Positions 52,986 to 64,000 of a DNA stretch of 64,000 bases are shown here, one piece after another. Every line of letters starts with the position of its first letter. Position 1 is the first letter of the stretch. This DNA is from Progne subis subis (lineage: Eukaryota; Chordata; Aves; Passeriformes; Hirundinidae), in contig JAKJHU010000182.1 of NCBI GenBank assembly GCA_022316685.1, positions 248,001 through 312,000 of the forward strand. Direction: 5' to 3'. Under the pieces are notes generated by a model that saw nothing but the letters and a program-made list of their open reading frames with translations, made no database searches and was not told the DNA's origin. The translations under genes were made by a program, and so were the position numbers.

Positions 52986-54000
52986 GAGCAGGGGCTGACA
53001 GGCGGGGGTGGCTGGGCATCCTGCAGCCCTCCCGCACCCCTCGCTGCCTGCTGTGCCCCCCAGGGCTGGCACCTCCAGCTGCCGCCTCGTTCCCGAAGGG
53101 GAGCGGCCCCGGGCTGCTGCCGTGCCCTGCAGCGGGGAGAGAAGCGTGACATCCCCGGTTCGGGTGACAGCGCCGAGCCGGGCAGGGACGGAGGGGTGCA
53201 GCACACAGCGTGGGATCCATGGGCTGCAGTGGTTGTGGCATCAGCTGAAGGCGTGGAATAAAACCCTCGGGCTGTGATTCAGAGCCCACAGAGACCCTGG
53301 AGGAACTCACCAAGCAGCCCCTGCCCTTCACCAGGAGGATTCCCTGTGGTCAGGGACGAGCTGTGGCACCCCGCTGCATCCCAGCATCATTCCCAGGGGC
53401 TGTTCCTCAGCAGGGAATCGTGGAATGTCCCACACACCCTCCTAAAAGAGGGATGGAGCTGAAAAATCAGCTCTCCTGAGCACGGCAGAGCACGGGGAGC
53501 TGAGTTCACCTCTTCGTGCCCTGACACCTGGACAGATGAAACCCCTGAGAAAGCGAATTAACAGAATCAAAGCCCTGAGGAGCTTTCCTCTGGCGTAAGC
53601 AAATATCTGAGGGAGGGCAGTGAGCAGCCAGAGATCTTTCCTTTGAAAGTGAATCACCAGATGCCGCCCAGGGTGACACATGTGCCGCAGGGAAATGCTG
53701 GCGGTGTCACCCAGCTGGGATTTAGAGCACGCAGGGGGCACCAGCTACACCCAAAGTGGGAGAGAACAGACCAGAGCTATAAATAATGCCTGGTTTTGGG
53801 GACAAACTCTGGGGATTTAGCAGCACTGAGGTCAGAGTTCGGCGTTTCTGGCGTGCCCAGAAGGATTCATCAGCCCTGGCATGCCGGAGTGACAGCGTCT
53901 GCTGTAAAAGGACACCATGGAGAATTCAGAAAGCTTCACCAGCAAGAATCATGTAATTCCTCAGAATTTTGACAAACAGACTCAGCACAGTTTCAAATGG
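52986..54000. other. Spacer between PIGR and the IL19-like gene, no gene recognised
   Basis: GC-rich then mixed non-coding sequence. No Ig-domain motif (WC, YxCG) is seen in any frame, although mammals carry FCMR in this interval. Confidence 0.6.
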
Positions 54001-54002
54001 GG

Positions 54003-54008
54003 TTTATT
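54003..54008 (-). terminator. IL19: Polyadenylation signal of the IL19-like gene
   Basis: TTTATT on the plus strand reads AATAAA on the minus strand, 636 bp after the stop codon. This implies a 3' UTR of about 650 bp (54643 to about 53985). Confidence 0.6.
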
Positions 54009-54643
54009 TACAGTCATCACAACCAATTTCCACAAAACTCACTACTGAGTGTCAGTAAATTGCACAATGCACTCAAAGAACCTTTTTTCTATTCAGCAAC
54101 CACACGTCTTGCACGAAAACTTTTTTACTGATAGGGCAGAAAATACCATCTCAAAAGGAAACACGGATTTCTAAGGCCTGACACACCTGCTGGGTCCTAT
54201 TCTTGGAAGCATTTCCCACACTGTACTTCCCATTTCAGCCAGATCCATCAGTGGCAGCAGCCCTGAGACCGAGCCCGGGTTTATGCGACATCAGCTGCAC
54301 CAGAGCAGCTCTCAGCACTCATTCCCCACATTCCCTAGACAAAACAGAAATTCTGTAATTTAAACAATAATTTTATGACATGATCACAGCTTATGTCTGC
54401 CAGCAGGAGAAAGCCTTGTGGGTTTTCCCTGGGAGCATCCTTTGGTAGCAGCAGTGAGGGCGATGCTGATTTAATCAAACTCGTTATTTCCGTCTTAATG
54501 AAGGCTCTGCTGATGTCCCTGGCCGGCGAATGCAGCTGGGACTGCTGAGGAGCTGCACTGATACGGTGATTTATCTTTATCGTCCCTCTCATCTCTGCAA
54601 AGCCCCTGCAGCTCCTCGGCCAGTGGGTAATTAACGCCGCCCG

Positions 54644-56167
54644 CTAACGAGATTTCTCCATCCAGTCCAGGAGGATGTCCAGCTCCCCCAGGGATTTCAT
54701 GGCTGCAGATGTGACATTCAGCTGAAAGGATGCACAGGAACGAGCTGTGAGCACAGACCATCCGCACATCGCACCATAAAGAGAATTTAAACATCTGCCT
54801 TACTGACCAGGCTCAGTCGCCCACTCACCCCTTCGTAATTTGCAAGAATTTGCTTGAATTTCTCCGTGGATTCCTCCCCACACGCGCAATTATTCTGCTC
54901 ACGCTGGAAAAGCAAGATTAGTTCATTAGTCTGGGCAGTTAATTTTTAAAAATAAGATTTCGGTTTCTCATTTTGCTGGGCATCATTGACTGAGACACCG
55001 TGGGAAATTCTGCAGGTCCCAGAGCTGGGTTTGAACTCGCAAGAGCTGAGCTGGCAGACACCAGGACAGGATAAATATTGGGCTTTAGGACCAATGGGGG
55101 AGTTCAGCTTGCTGCTCAGTGGGCAAATACAAAAACCTCTCAGTGGACAGAACGCTCTTCGCACTCTGCTTTGCACTCTCACTGAAATCACTTCCATAAA
55201 TAGAGACTTTACAGCTTTGTAAATCTCCCAGGTCTGTTCGTAGGTGAAACATTGACAGGTGCAGCCCCGCTGGGGCAGAACCCGGGACTCACACACTGCC
55301 CCAGCTTCCTCCTGGCGCTGAGGAAGGAGTTGGCAATGCTGCTGATTTTCCTGTTCACGAACGAGTCCTCGGTCGTGCAGTGCTTGAAAACTTTGTCCAC
55401 GTAGAAGGTGAAGAGCTGATGAGTGATGCAGCATCTGTCTGAAGACTTAGAAAATGAAGTTAGTGACTAAAAGTTCTTCCAAAGGGTGCGACCCGCAGTC
55501 ACTCTCTGGGATAAAGCATCTCTGACAGGAAACTCATGGTAGCTGAGCGCAGCAGGAAGGTTTGAGTCAGAGAAAAGTTTCTTTAGTGGCGCCTGATTGA
55601 AGCTGATAAATAGATGGGAAATTGTTTTGGGCTGATTTTCCAGGAGTACCATCCTCAGCAAGTCTCACAAAATAAAATCAGCTGATTCTGCAGCTGGATA
55701 TCAGAGGCTGAGACCAGCGGCCCTCGCCCAGTGCTTTGGGGTGTGAGAAAGCTGGAAATTACTGATTTATGAGAAATTGCACTTCTCAGGGTCACATTCA
55801 CCTGCTTTTTTTGGATCCTGCGAGGGCTCCCCAGCCAGGGCCACCTACCTTAACCTTGTGGAGGGAGTGAGGGTGGGACAGGATGCTCAGGGTCCGGATG
55901 GGGTCTCTGGATTGCTGCGGAGAGGACGGAGATGGGCACGGAGCTGCTGGCTCCAGAGGGGCTCCAGGGGCTGCCAGGGGCTGCCCCGGCAGCCTGGGAA
56001 ATACTCACAATATCGGCTTTAATTGCTGTGAAGCCAGCCCTGATCTCCGTCATGCTCATGGAAACCCTGCAGGCTCCGAAGTGGAAGATTTTGTCCCCAG
56101 CTGTCGGCATCAAATTCACCCAGCAGGACGTGGAGAAGAGGCAGAGGAACAGGGGGGATCCTCTCAT
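54644..56167 (-). CDS. IL19: IL-19-like cytokine of the IL-10 family (IL-20 subfamily)
   Basis: Secreted helical cytokine; the family signals through IL20R-type receptors to JAK/STAT3, mainly on epithelium. Five coding exons: 56167-56009, 55914-55849, 55445-55293, 54903-54829 and 54721-54644. All GT/AG, all phase 0, as in the IL-10 family; 176 aa. Signal peptide MRGSPLFLCLFSTSCW. Family motifs: DRCCITHQLFTFYVDKVFK, RKISSIANSFL, QCREQNNCACGEE and AAMKSLGELDILLDWMEK. Cysteines at 33, 80, 81, 98, 126, 132 and 134. Motifs are shared with both IL19 (FYVD-VFK, SSIANSFL, KSLGELD) and IL20 (CGEE, LDILL-WME); IL19 fits slightly better, so the symbol is a best guess within the subfamily. It runs opposite to PIGR, as expected from mammalian synteny. 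Confidence 0.92.
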
Positions 56168-56349
56168 GTCAGCTGCCTGGGGCACCTGCCAAGGAAGAGA
56201 ATATTCCTCATTTTTTTCCTGGGTAGCACAACCCTGATGCATAAGAAAATACACACATTTTATATAAAACTTGTACATCCATATTAAAAAACCCCAAACT
56301 CATTGGTATCCCTTACCCATTTCTTTTTCGCTCCCGGTGAGTAAGAGAA

Positions 56350-56535
56350 AAAATAAAATAAAATAAAATAAAATAAAATAAAATAAAATAAAATAAAATA
56401 AAATAAAATAAAATAAAATAAAATAAAATAAAATAAAATAAAATAAAATAAAATAAAAACAATACAATAAAATAAAATAAAATAAATACAATAAAATAAA
56501 ATAAATACAATACAATAAAATAAAAATAAAATAAT
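56350..56535. repeat. (AAAAT)n pentamer array
   Basis: About 35 copies, nearly pure to 56458 and then interrupted, in the 5' untranslated intron of the IL19-like gene. Confidence 0.97.
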
Positions 56536-56875
56536 AAAATATTTCACAGAAGAGCTCAGAAGGAAAAGGCAAAATAAATAAAATATCAGTTAAAAATGCA
56601 TTTAAACAAGCAGAGTTCTTTTGGAAAAAAATACTTATCAGAAAAATAAATACAGTGAAATTAAATTTTTAGGTCTAATGACACAGCAGCAACAGCAGGT
56701 AACTGACTGAAAGTAACAGATCCCAAAAGAAAACAGTTTCCCTTTGGAATAGCGTAAGTCAAACACAAGATCTGTTAGCACTGAAAATTAAGGTTATTAA
56801 TGAAAATATTAGGGAGATAGGAATACAAGGAAATCCCCAGCAGGACACAGAGCAGAGATAAATCCAGTATCTTAC

Positions 56876-56948
56876 CTTGTTCCTCGGTGTGGCTTCGCCT
56901 CTCTCACCGACGTCTGACCCGGAGCTCTCCGAAGGACGCGTTTTTATC
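56876..56948 (-). promoter_or_regulatory. IL19: Probable promoter and 5' untranslated exon of the IL19-like gene
   Basis: On the minus strand a TATA-like GATAAAAA (56948-56941) is followed by a short exon ending at a good donor (ACAAG|GTAAGA, exon end 56876). The coding exon is preceded by an acceptor-like CTTGGCAG ending at about 56185. Inferred from signal spacing. Confidence 0.5.
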
Positions 56949-58915
56949 CCGGTACCAGGAGGAAATAACTCCTGGATTAACTTTTGGGATTTTTCTTGCT
57001 TTTCCCGGCAAGCATTTCCCTTTGTAATTTGCTGAATTAATGAGCTCGTGCGAGGGACCAGCTCTCTCCCCCACAGGTGTTTCCCTCACCTACGGAGGCG
57101 GGAACTCTTGGCATCACTGCGTGATTTTTCTTTTGGGAAGAGGGACGTGACCGAAATTTGGGACCAGCATTGGTCACATCCCCAGAACGCCCCGGGATGG
57201 AGCAATGCTGGCAATCCCCTCCCGGAGAGGAGCCCTCCCCTGCCCCTCACGGAGCTGCTGGGTGTGGGAAGCTCGGGGGCATCACCCCACGGGGTGCCCG
57301 TGGTCCCGGCAGCCCAGGATTTCTGGCAATGGACCTGGTGGAAGTGGTGAAACTCCAGTCCGGGGTTTTCTCCATCATTGTCCTGGCAAAGGTGGCTTTT
57401 CCCTGCCACTTTCACGGAATCCTGCTCCCAAATTCAAGGAATCCTACTAGCAGGTTCAGGGAATGCTGTTCCCAGTCTCCTCAGTCCCTGGACATTTCTC
57501 TGTCCCGTGTCCCTGGTGTTGGGGACGCACAGAAACACCAGGTCAGGGGTTTGGAGGACACAACTCCCACCCTGCGGGCACAAGAAGTGGTTTCCAGGAT
57601 CAGAGGTGATTTAGGTGATCGTTGTTCCCAATCCAAATCTGTCTCCCTGCAGAAGGACGGGAATTTCACCGACACCTTCCCAAGGCCCCCAGCCCTGCGG
57701 CGCGGTGACATCCGCGATCGTCCCACCTCAAGCTTTCCCTGCTGAGCACAGCTGCAGCAGCCGAGGAGCAGACACGCTCTCCTCCCAGCATCTCAGCCCC
57801 AGGCTGTCCCCAGGGAAGCAGGGATTGTCAGCTGGGCCACGTCGTCACAGGGATGTGCAAACCCCAGACCGCTGAGCTGCTGGCCCCGAGGTTGGTTTGG
57901 ATGTTTGTGTGACATCTTTGGAGAGAGCTTGGTTCAGTCTGAAAAAACAAAAAAGTGTGGCTAAATGAACTGCCCAGGATGGTGAGCTGGACTCAGAGGG
58001 CGCTGGGGTGGCACAGTCACCCCTCTGAGAGCGGAAACAGCCTCTGCAGCAGGTTCCTGCCTGTGCCTGTGGGCCAGGGCCGCCCTGCACGGATCTGCTG
58101 GGTGACTAATTAATCTATCAGTAACTGAGCTCGGTCTTGAGCGGAGATCCGTCACCAGGGGAGGACCAGGCAGATGGATTTTCTGCCCAGGCTAGTCGGG
58201 TGTTGCACACAGGGTTGCTGGAAGTGCCCCAGGTGTGCCCGCCGTGCCGCCCTCACCTGCTGGAAATCAGCCAGATTTCCAAATCAGAGACCGGGCTGCT
58301 GCAGGATGGATTTGCCGTGGTTGGGGTGTTGGAGGGATTTGGGGCAGCACAGGGACGTTGATCCCCTCCTCCCTCCCCCAAATCCCAGCTGCTGCCTGGA
58401 ATTGCAGCAGAAGTGAAGCAGAGGAAGTGGCAGCATTCCCGGGAGCCCGGTGCACACCCAGCCCGGGTGAGGAAACCAGGGAAGAGGCAGAGAGCTCTTG
58501 CTTCATTATGTAAATGGCAGAAGACATGAAAGGATTTCTTTCTTTTCGGGGCTTTTTTTTTTCCTTTTGGTAACTGAATTGACACCCAGGATGGGTCAGC
58601 CCAGTGCCAGAAGGCAGGGAAGAAACGTGGCTGCTGGGGAGGTGGAGGGGAGAGGCTGGGATGACACAGGAGCAGGAGGGAAATGTTGGATTGCTGGGGT
58701 CCAGGGCCTTGCACAGATCTCTGCAGGCGTCCCTCAGCCTCTCTGTCCTGTCACCGGCCTTCTGCAGAGCAAAAGAAACAGCAGGACCCTCAGCACAAGG
58801 GCAAGGAGGAGGAAAACCCCACCAGGGTGGGGGACAACCCAGAGGGATTTTCATTTGGGGGTTTTGCTGTCCGTGGAATGGTGGTGATGGAGCACCCCAA
58901 GGCTGGGCATGAGGG
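56949..58915. other. No gene recognised
   Basis: GC-moderate, mostly unique-looking sequence. Open frames here lack family similarity and consistent splice signals. Any other IL-10-family gene would be expected from here rightward, but no such exon was found. Confidence 0.5.
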
Positions 58916-58919
58916 GTGG

Positions 58920-59200
58920 CCGGAATTCTCTCGTTTCAGAGCAGCTGGGGTGGGACCAGCAGGGTTCTCAGGGTGGTTCGGGTTGGGAGGGACCTCACAG
59001 ACCATCTCATGTCCCATGGGCAGGGACACCTCCCACTGTCCCAGCTGCTCCAAGCCCCATCCAGCCTGGCCTTGGACACTTCCAGGGATCCAGGGGCAGC
59101 CCGAGCTTCTCTGGGCACCCTGTGCCAGGGCCTCAGCACCCTCATAGGGGAGGATTTCTTCCCAAAATCCCATCTATCCCCACCCTCTGGAAGCTTAAAG
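58920..59200. mobile_element. CR1-like LINE fragment
   Basis: Long recognisable stretch: 'gttgggagggacctcacaga', 'cccactgtcccagctgctcc', 'cagcctggccttggacactt', 'ccagggatccaggggcagcc' and 'gaggatttcttcccaaaatc', in CR1 order. No intact protein frame. Confidence 0.9.
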
Positions 59201-59493
59201 CCATCAACGCGTTGGACCAAACCCAGGTGGAAGCAAATCACGCCAGCGTGGCTTTCCCCAGGCTGTCATCAACCCTCCAGCTCCAGCAGCACGAGAACAC
59301 CCTCAGCACAACAGCAAACACCCCTCCTTGGCTCTGGGAAGGAAGAGGGAAGGAAGGAGCTGGCATTCCTGAAACGCAGAGCGGTGCCGCGCGGATGAGC
59401 TCAGAAGGATGGGGAGCGATTCCCGCAGGCGCTCCCGGCGCGGTTTGAAGGCACGGTCAAACCTCTCGGGCACCGGGAATGGGGCAAAGAAAG

Positions 59494-59779
59494 CTCTCCT
59501 CTCCTCTCCTCTCCTCTCCTCTCCTCTCCTCTCCTCTCCTCTCCTCTCCTCTCCTCTCCTCTCCTCTCCTCTCCTCTCCTCTCCTCTCCTCTCCTCTCCT
59601 CTCCTCTCCTCTCCTCTCCTCTCCTCTCCTCTCCTCTCCTCTCCTCTCCTCTCCTCTCCTCTCCTCTCCTCTCCTCTCCTCTCCTCTCCTCTCCTCTCCT
59701 CTCCTCTCCTCTCCTCTCCTCTCCTCTCCTCTCCTCTCCTCTCCTCTCCTCTCCTCTCCTCTCCTCTCCTCTCCTCTCC
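59494..59779. repeat. (CTCCT)n pentamer, about 57 perfect copies
   Basis: 285 bp of uninterrupted pyrimidine-only pentamers (purine-only on the other strand). Open frames through it in every phase are artefacts. Confidence 0.98.
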
Positions 59780-59789
59780 CCAGGAACAC

Positions 59790-60345
59790 TTCCAGCCCCC
59801 GGGGCAGGGCAGGGCTCCTCCCTCGGGATCGCGCTGCGGGCACGTCGTGACAGGGCGCTGCGAGGGCAGTGACGGCGCAGAGAACGAGCACAGGCAGCGG
59901 GGAGGGATGCGAGCCAGGGCCGGGCGCTCAGGAGCCCCAACCCAGCCCCGGGCTCATGAACTCATGGGAGAAATCGCCAGTGCGAAGCCCGCGGCGAGCG
60001 GAGCGGCCCCGCATCGCCCGGCACGGGAGGCGCTGGGGCAGGAGCGCTGGGAACATCCCGCGGGGAGGAAGGAGCCTCCCGGAGCGCCGCGGGGACACAA
60101 CACCTCCGGGGCGGCAGAAAGCGGCAGGATGCCGCAGAGCGAGCGCTCGGGGCGGGGACGAGCGCAGGACACGGCCCCGCAGAGCCGGGAGCGGGACACG
60201 GAGCGCTCCAAAGGGAAGCGGCACCGGCTCACCCGCGGATGGCTGCGAGGGGAAACTCAGCCCTGCTCCATCCCCGGCGCGCCCCTGGCACCGGGAGCTG
60301 CGGCAGCCCCGAGCCCGCCCCCAGGCAGCTTCAGTAATTCCCAAG
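59790..60345. promoter_or_regulatory. Orphan CpG-rich patch
   Basis: About 550 bp rich in CpG immediately after the (CTCCT)n tract. It looks like a CpG island, but no recognised gene starts here. A 162-codon frame (59869-60357, +) has GC-biased, Arg/Pro/Gly/Ser-rich composition and no family resemblance; I do not call it a gene. Confidence 0.45.
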
Positions 60346-60394
60346 GATTGGTTTTAAAAGAGTCCGTTTCATCCTAATTAATAAGTAAATAAGT

Positions 60395-60875
60395 AAATTA
60401 GATAAGTAAAATAAAATAAAATAAAATATAAAAATAAAATAAAATATAAAAATAAAATAAAATATAAAAATAAAACAAAATAAAATAAAGTAAAATAAAA
60501 TAAAGTAAAATAAAATAAAATAAAATATAAAAATAAAACAAAATAAAATAAAGTAAAATAAAATAAAATAAAATATAATATAAAAATAAAACAAAATAAA
60601 ATAAAGTAAAATAAAATAAAATATAATATAAAAATAAAACAAAATAAAATAAAATAAAAGATAAAATAAAAGATAAAATAAAAGATAAAATAAAAATAAT
60701 AAAAAATAAATTAAAATAAAGTATAAATTAAAATATAAATTAAAATATAAATTAAAATATAAAATAAAATATAAAATAAAACATTAAATAAAATATAAAA
60801 AATAAAATAAAATATAAATCAAAATATAAAAAATATAAAATAAAATATAAATTAAAATATAAAATAAAATATCCT
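60395..60875. repeat. (AAAAT)n / (ATAAA)n degenerate array
   Basis: About 480 bp of aaaat, aaaata and aaagt variants with internal block duplications ('ataaaacaaaataaaataaa' recurs several times). Confidence 0.95.
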
Positions 60876-60879
60876 CAAA

Positions 60880-62225
60880 GAAGTTGTCATGGAGCTGTTC
60901 TGATCCCAGGGCACCCCGCTCTCAAGGACTGGTCCCAGACCACATTTCACACCAGGTTTCCAGTAAAGTGTCTCAGGGTGATAAGCACCCTTTTCAATAG
61001 TGCCTTTCAAGGCACTTTCTGTGCTCTAAGAAGTTCTGATAACACTCGGCAGCCCAGCCTTGGTTTGACATTCTTTGTCATCGCTCCTATTTCACAGCAG
61101 CTTGGGGCGAACCATCGTTTCAGATATGAGCCTGATAATGGGTTTTTTTCTCTCAGGTCCCCAGGAGCCAGAGGACGTGAGTGGCACAAATGCTCTCAGG
61201 AATTTTCCTCAAGGAGGAATTGAGCCTCAAGAACAACATCCAGAAAAAATATCTGGGCTCAGGAACCCTTCCTGATGTCCTTCAGGAAAAGAGCTGTAAA
61301 AACCAACTCAGCCACGTGAAACAAAAACTGTGGGTGGTACACCTGCCCTGATAATGCTGTAGCTCACCAAAAGCCCTGCCAAAGAGCTATAATTCTGTTT
61401 TCAGCAGCAGAAAAAATTGTTTCTACTTGTTTTTTCTGCATGGAGTAATTTCTTTGACACCTGAAGCGACGGAATTTGTGATCCGGCCCTGCCCTCTGCG
61501 TAGCTGGCTGTCAATGGAAAGGCGAAACGCAGTTCTCAGCTCCTTAAAAATCAATATTTAATTGTCAAGAAATCCCCGTCCCTCCAACCCAGAGCCAAAA
61601 CCTCGTCTGAACGAATGCAAATCTGACAAAATCCTCCCGAACCCAGGCACAGACAGCAGCGCCCCAGAGGTGCCACCCCTGATGTCACTCTTCCCATGAG
61701 CTCGGCACTCCCTGACGTGGAAACCTGACAATCAGACTGCTCCTCTCCCTCTTAATTAGTGCAGCTCGTTATGGGCAGAAAGCCTGGCCAGGGCCATCTC
61801 CAGCCCCGCCCTCGCTCAGCCCCAGCTCTGCTGCTGCTGACAGAAGTGAAAAAAAAAATTGTTTTTCTCGGTAAGCTCGACAAATGAGTCAGAAAACACT
61901 CAGTGAGGAGGAGCTGCCGGAGAGGTACATCATGTACCCTCTCCTCAGTCACGTTTCAAGCCACAGCCACTTGAATAATTCTGAAAATCAAACACTGGGT
62001 GCTGCCTCGTAGGGAGCAACAGGCTGAGCACGGCTCGTCTCGGGGAAATGTGATTTTTATCCAGCCGAGCTCCAAGAGACATCCAGAGCAGGAGTTCAGC
62101 TGCTTTCCAGGATTCCTCACGAGAGGTTCACAGTGCCCAGGACTCCCAGCAGCTTTAGGATGAGCAGAGCAGCTCCTCTCCCAGATCTGGGGGGCTCAGG
62201 GATCTTTGGAGAGCCTGGGACAGTG
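60880..62225. other. No gene recognised
   Basis: Unique-looking non-coding sequence; no protein-family frame, RNA gene or clear mobile element seen. Confidence 0.5.
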
Positions 62226-62227
62226 TC

Positions 62228-63035
62228 CCTCACCCCAAAACAATGTCCTTCATCCAAAACAATGTCCTTCATCCAGGACAATGTCCCTCACCCCAAAACA
62301 ATGTCCTTCATCCAGGACAGTGTCCCTCACCCCAAAACAATGTCCCTAATCCAAAACAATGTCCCTCATCCAGGACAATGTCCCTCACCCCAAAACAATG
62401 TCCTTCATCCAAAACAATGTCCTTCATCCAGGACAATGTCCCTCACCTCAAAACAATGTCCCTCATCCAAAACAATGTCCTTCATCCAGGACAATGTCCT
62501 TCACCCAGAACAGTGACCCTCATCCAGAACAGTGTCCCTCACCCCAAAACAATGTCCCTTATCCAAAACAATGTCCTTCATCCAAAACAATGTCCTTCAT
62601 CCAAAACAATGTCCCTCATCCAGGACAGTGTCCTTCACCCCAAAACAATGTCCCTCACCCCAAAACAATGTCCCTTATCCAAAACAATGTCCTTCATCCA
62701 AAACAATGTCCTTCACCCCAAAACAATGTCCCTCACCCCAAAACAATGTCCCTCATCCAGGACAGTGTCCCTCATCCAAAACAATGTCCCTCATCCAGGA
62801 CAGTGTCCCTCACCCCAAAACAATGTCCCTCACCCCAAAACAATGTCCCTCATCCAAACAATGTCCCTCATCCAGGACAGTGTCCCTCATCCAAAACAAT
62901 GTCCCTCATCCAGGACAGTGTCCCTCACCCCAAAACAATGTCCCTCACCCCAAAACAATGTCCCTCACCCCAAAACAATGTCTCTCATCCAGGACAGTGT
63001 CCGTCACCTAGAACAGTGTCCCTCACCCCAAGACA
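62228..63035. repeat. 19-20 bp minisatellite 'caatgtccctcaccccaaaa'
   Basis: About 40 copies, two main types ending 'caccccaaaa' (20 bp) or 'catccaaaa/catccagga' (19 bp), mixed irregularly. The long Pro/Gln/Asn/Ser open frames are repeat artefacts because the two unit lengths shift the frame. Confidence 0.97.
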
Positions 63036-63039
63036 ATTC

Positions 63040-64000
63040 CTGAATCCCCCTGATTTAGGGCATCTCCCCTGGTTGTCCCTCTGGGGCTCTTCCTGCCGCT
63101 GTCAGGCACCAAGAGCCCAGCCCAGGGAGGGGACAGTGCCACGTCCCCCAGGGAGCATCACCCCGAGCTGGGGATGACCCTGGGCTCCCCCTGTCCTGGC
63201 CGGGGGGCCTTGGCCAGGTCAGGGACACGTCCCAGCAATGCCACCTCCTGTGCCACCTCCTGCCAGCACAGACGTGACACTCGCCCCGTGACTCACTGCT
63301 GGCACTGCTGCTGAGACAGGATTTCACCCTGAAAGGGGAAAGAAATTGCCCAAAACCAAAAAAAATAAAATAAAAGCCGATTTTCTTTCCCCCCCTCCCC
63401 TCCTCTTCTAAGATTCACCTTTGAGGAAGAGGAAAAGCGTGGTGGAGGATCTCGAGCATCGACAGCTGTTCTGCAGAAAAATCATTTAGTCACCGAGGTG
63501 GGGGGTGTGGAAGGTTAGATAATTGTTTCCCCTGCTCTGGTAAAACGTGAATTCGAATTTTGGTTATCATAAATGGCATCTTCCCCACAGGCAAATGCTT
63601 ATTTCTGGCTTTTAGAGTTAAATAATTCAGCTCAAAAACCCTTTTTTTTTTTTTAACCCAGCTATCCAGCAGTTGGGTTTCAGCTGCCACGTCTGTGTCC
63701 TTGTGAGTCCACCCCAAGTGCCCTGTGCCCAAACCCAGGCTGGTCACGCTCCCTGGGATGCCAAGGACCAGCCCAAGAGAGCCCAACTCGCCCCTGCCCA
63801 GTTCAGGGACCAGCTGGAGAATTCAATTACCCTTGGGAGATTTTCATCCCAAAACTGCAACAGCTCAGGAGTTGCCCAAAAAGGGGAGGGAATCACCCAT
63901 GACGTTCCAGGAGCGCTGCCACCAGCAGCACCAACACCTCTGGGAGCAGCACGGGGCTCGGGATCTGCTCGGACTCCCAAACCCATCGCCGGCTCCCCGG
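63040..64000. other. Right edge, no gene recognised; two exon-like signals on the minus strand
   Basis: Minus-strand acceptor/donor pairs bracket about 52 bp (63466-63415) and about 32 bp (63329-63298), with good polypyrimidine tracts. The joined peptides resemble no family I know. The A/T-rich tract at 63640-63655 and other content are unremarkable. Confidence 0.3.

Noticed and set aside
59409..60377. 322-codon plus-strand frame and its minus-strand counterparts
   Set aside because: Most of it is (CTCCT)n, which is open in every frame because the pentamer contains no stop. The remainder is GC-biased CpG-rich sequence without family resemblance.
62243..63177. Several 250-270 codon Pro/Gln/Asn/Ser-rich frames
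   Set aside because: Translation of a 19-20 bp minisatellite; three overlapping frames look alike, as expected from the repeat and not from a gene.

Overview
The window is vertebrate nuclear DNA with short introns, no bacterial features and many minisatellites. It is most likely from a bird. Reasons: CR1-like LINE tails, solo LTRs with 6-bp target duplications, and a polymeric Ig receptor with four Ig domains (mammals have five, chicken has four). Gene order matches human 1q32: PFKFB2, YOD1, C1orf116, the FCAMR/PIGR region, then the IL10-family cytokines. The block is on a microchromosome in chicken (from memory), which fits the GC content and repeats. The species cannot be told from the sequence.

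Layout. 236-5747 (-): ten coding exons of PFKFB2, running off the left edge. 5.4-6.56 kb: CpG-island bidirectional promoter with nine octamer-like sites. 6297-7784 (+): YOD1 in two exons, with a long 3' UTR to about 10.14 kb. 16798-20540 (+): C1orf116 (SARG) in three exons. 20.5-30.1 kb: CR1, LTR and simple repeats. 30160-34413 (+), with a likely last exon near 35.65 kb: a pIgR-like receptor with three Ig-V domains, a 12 x 9-residue stalk repeat and a TM segment, at the position FCAMR has in mammals. 36.5-42.9 kb: minisatellites and a probable PIGR promoter/leader exon. 42973-51347 (+): complete PIGR (643 aa, ten coding exons). 54644-56167 (-): complete IL19-like cytokine (176 aa, five coding exons). 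57-64 kb: repeats, an orphan CpG-rich patch, and no recognised gene.

Function. PFKFB2 sets fructose-2,6-bisphosphate and hence glycolytic flux. YOD1 is an OTU deubiquitinase of the p97/VCP ER-quality-control route. PIGR and its paralogue are mucosal Ig-binding receptors, and the IL19-like cytokine acts on epithelium. The right half is thus a mucosal immunity cluster.

Most unusual signals. Several minisatellites have swallowed gene-processing signals: a splice donor in PFKFB2, the stop codon in PIGR, and a polypyrimidine segment before SARG exon 2. The pIgR-like receptor has a coding minisatellite in its stalk. A solo LTR sits exactly on the splice donor of the last PIGR Ig exon.
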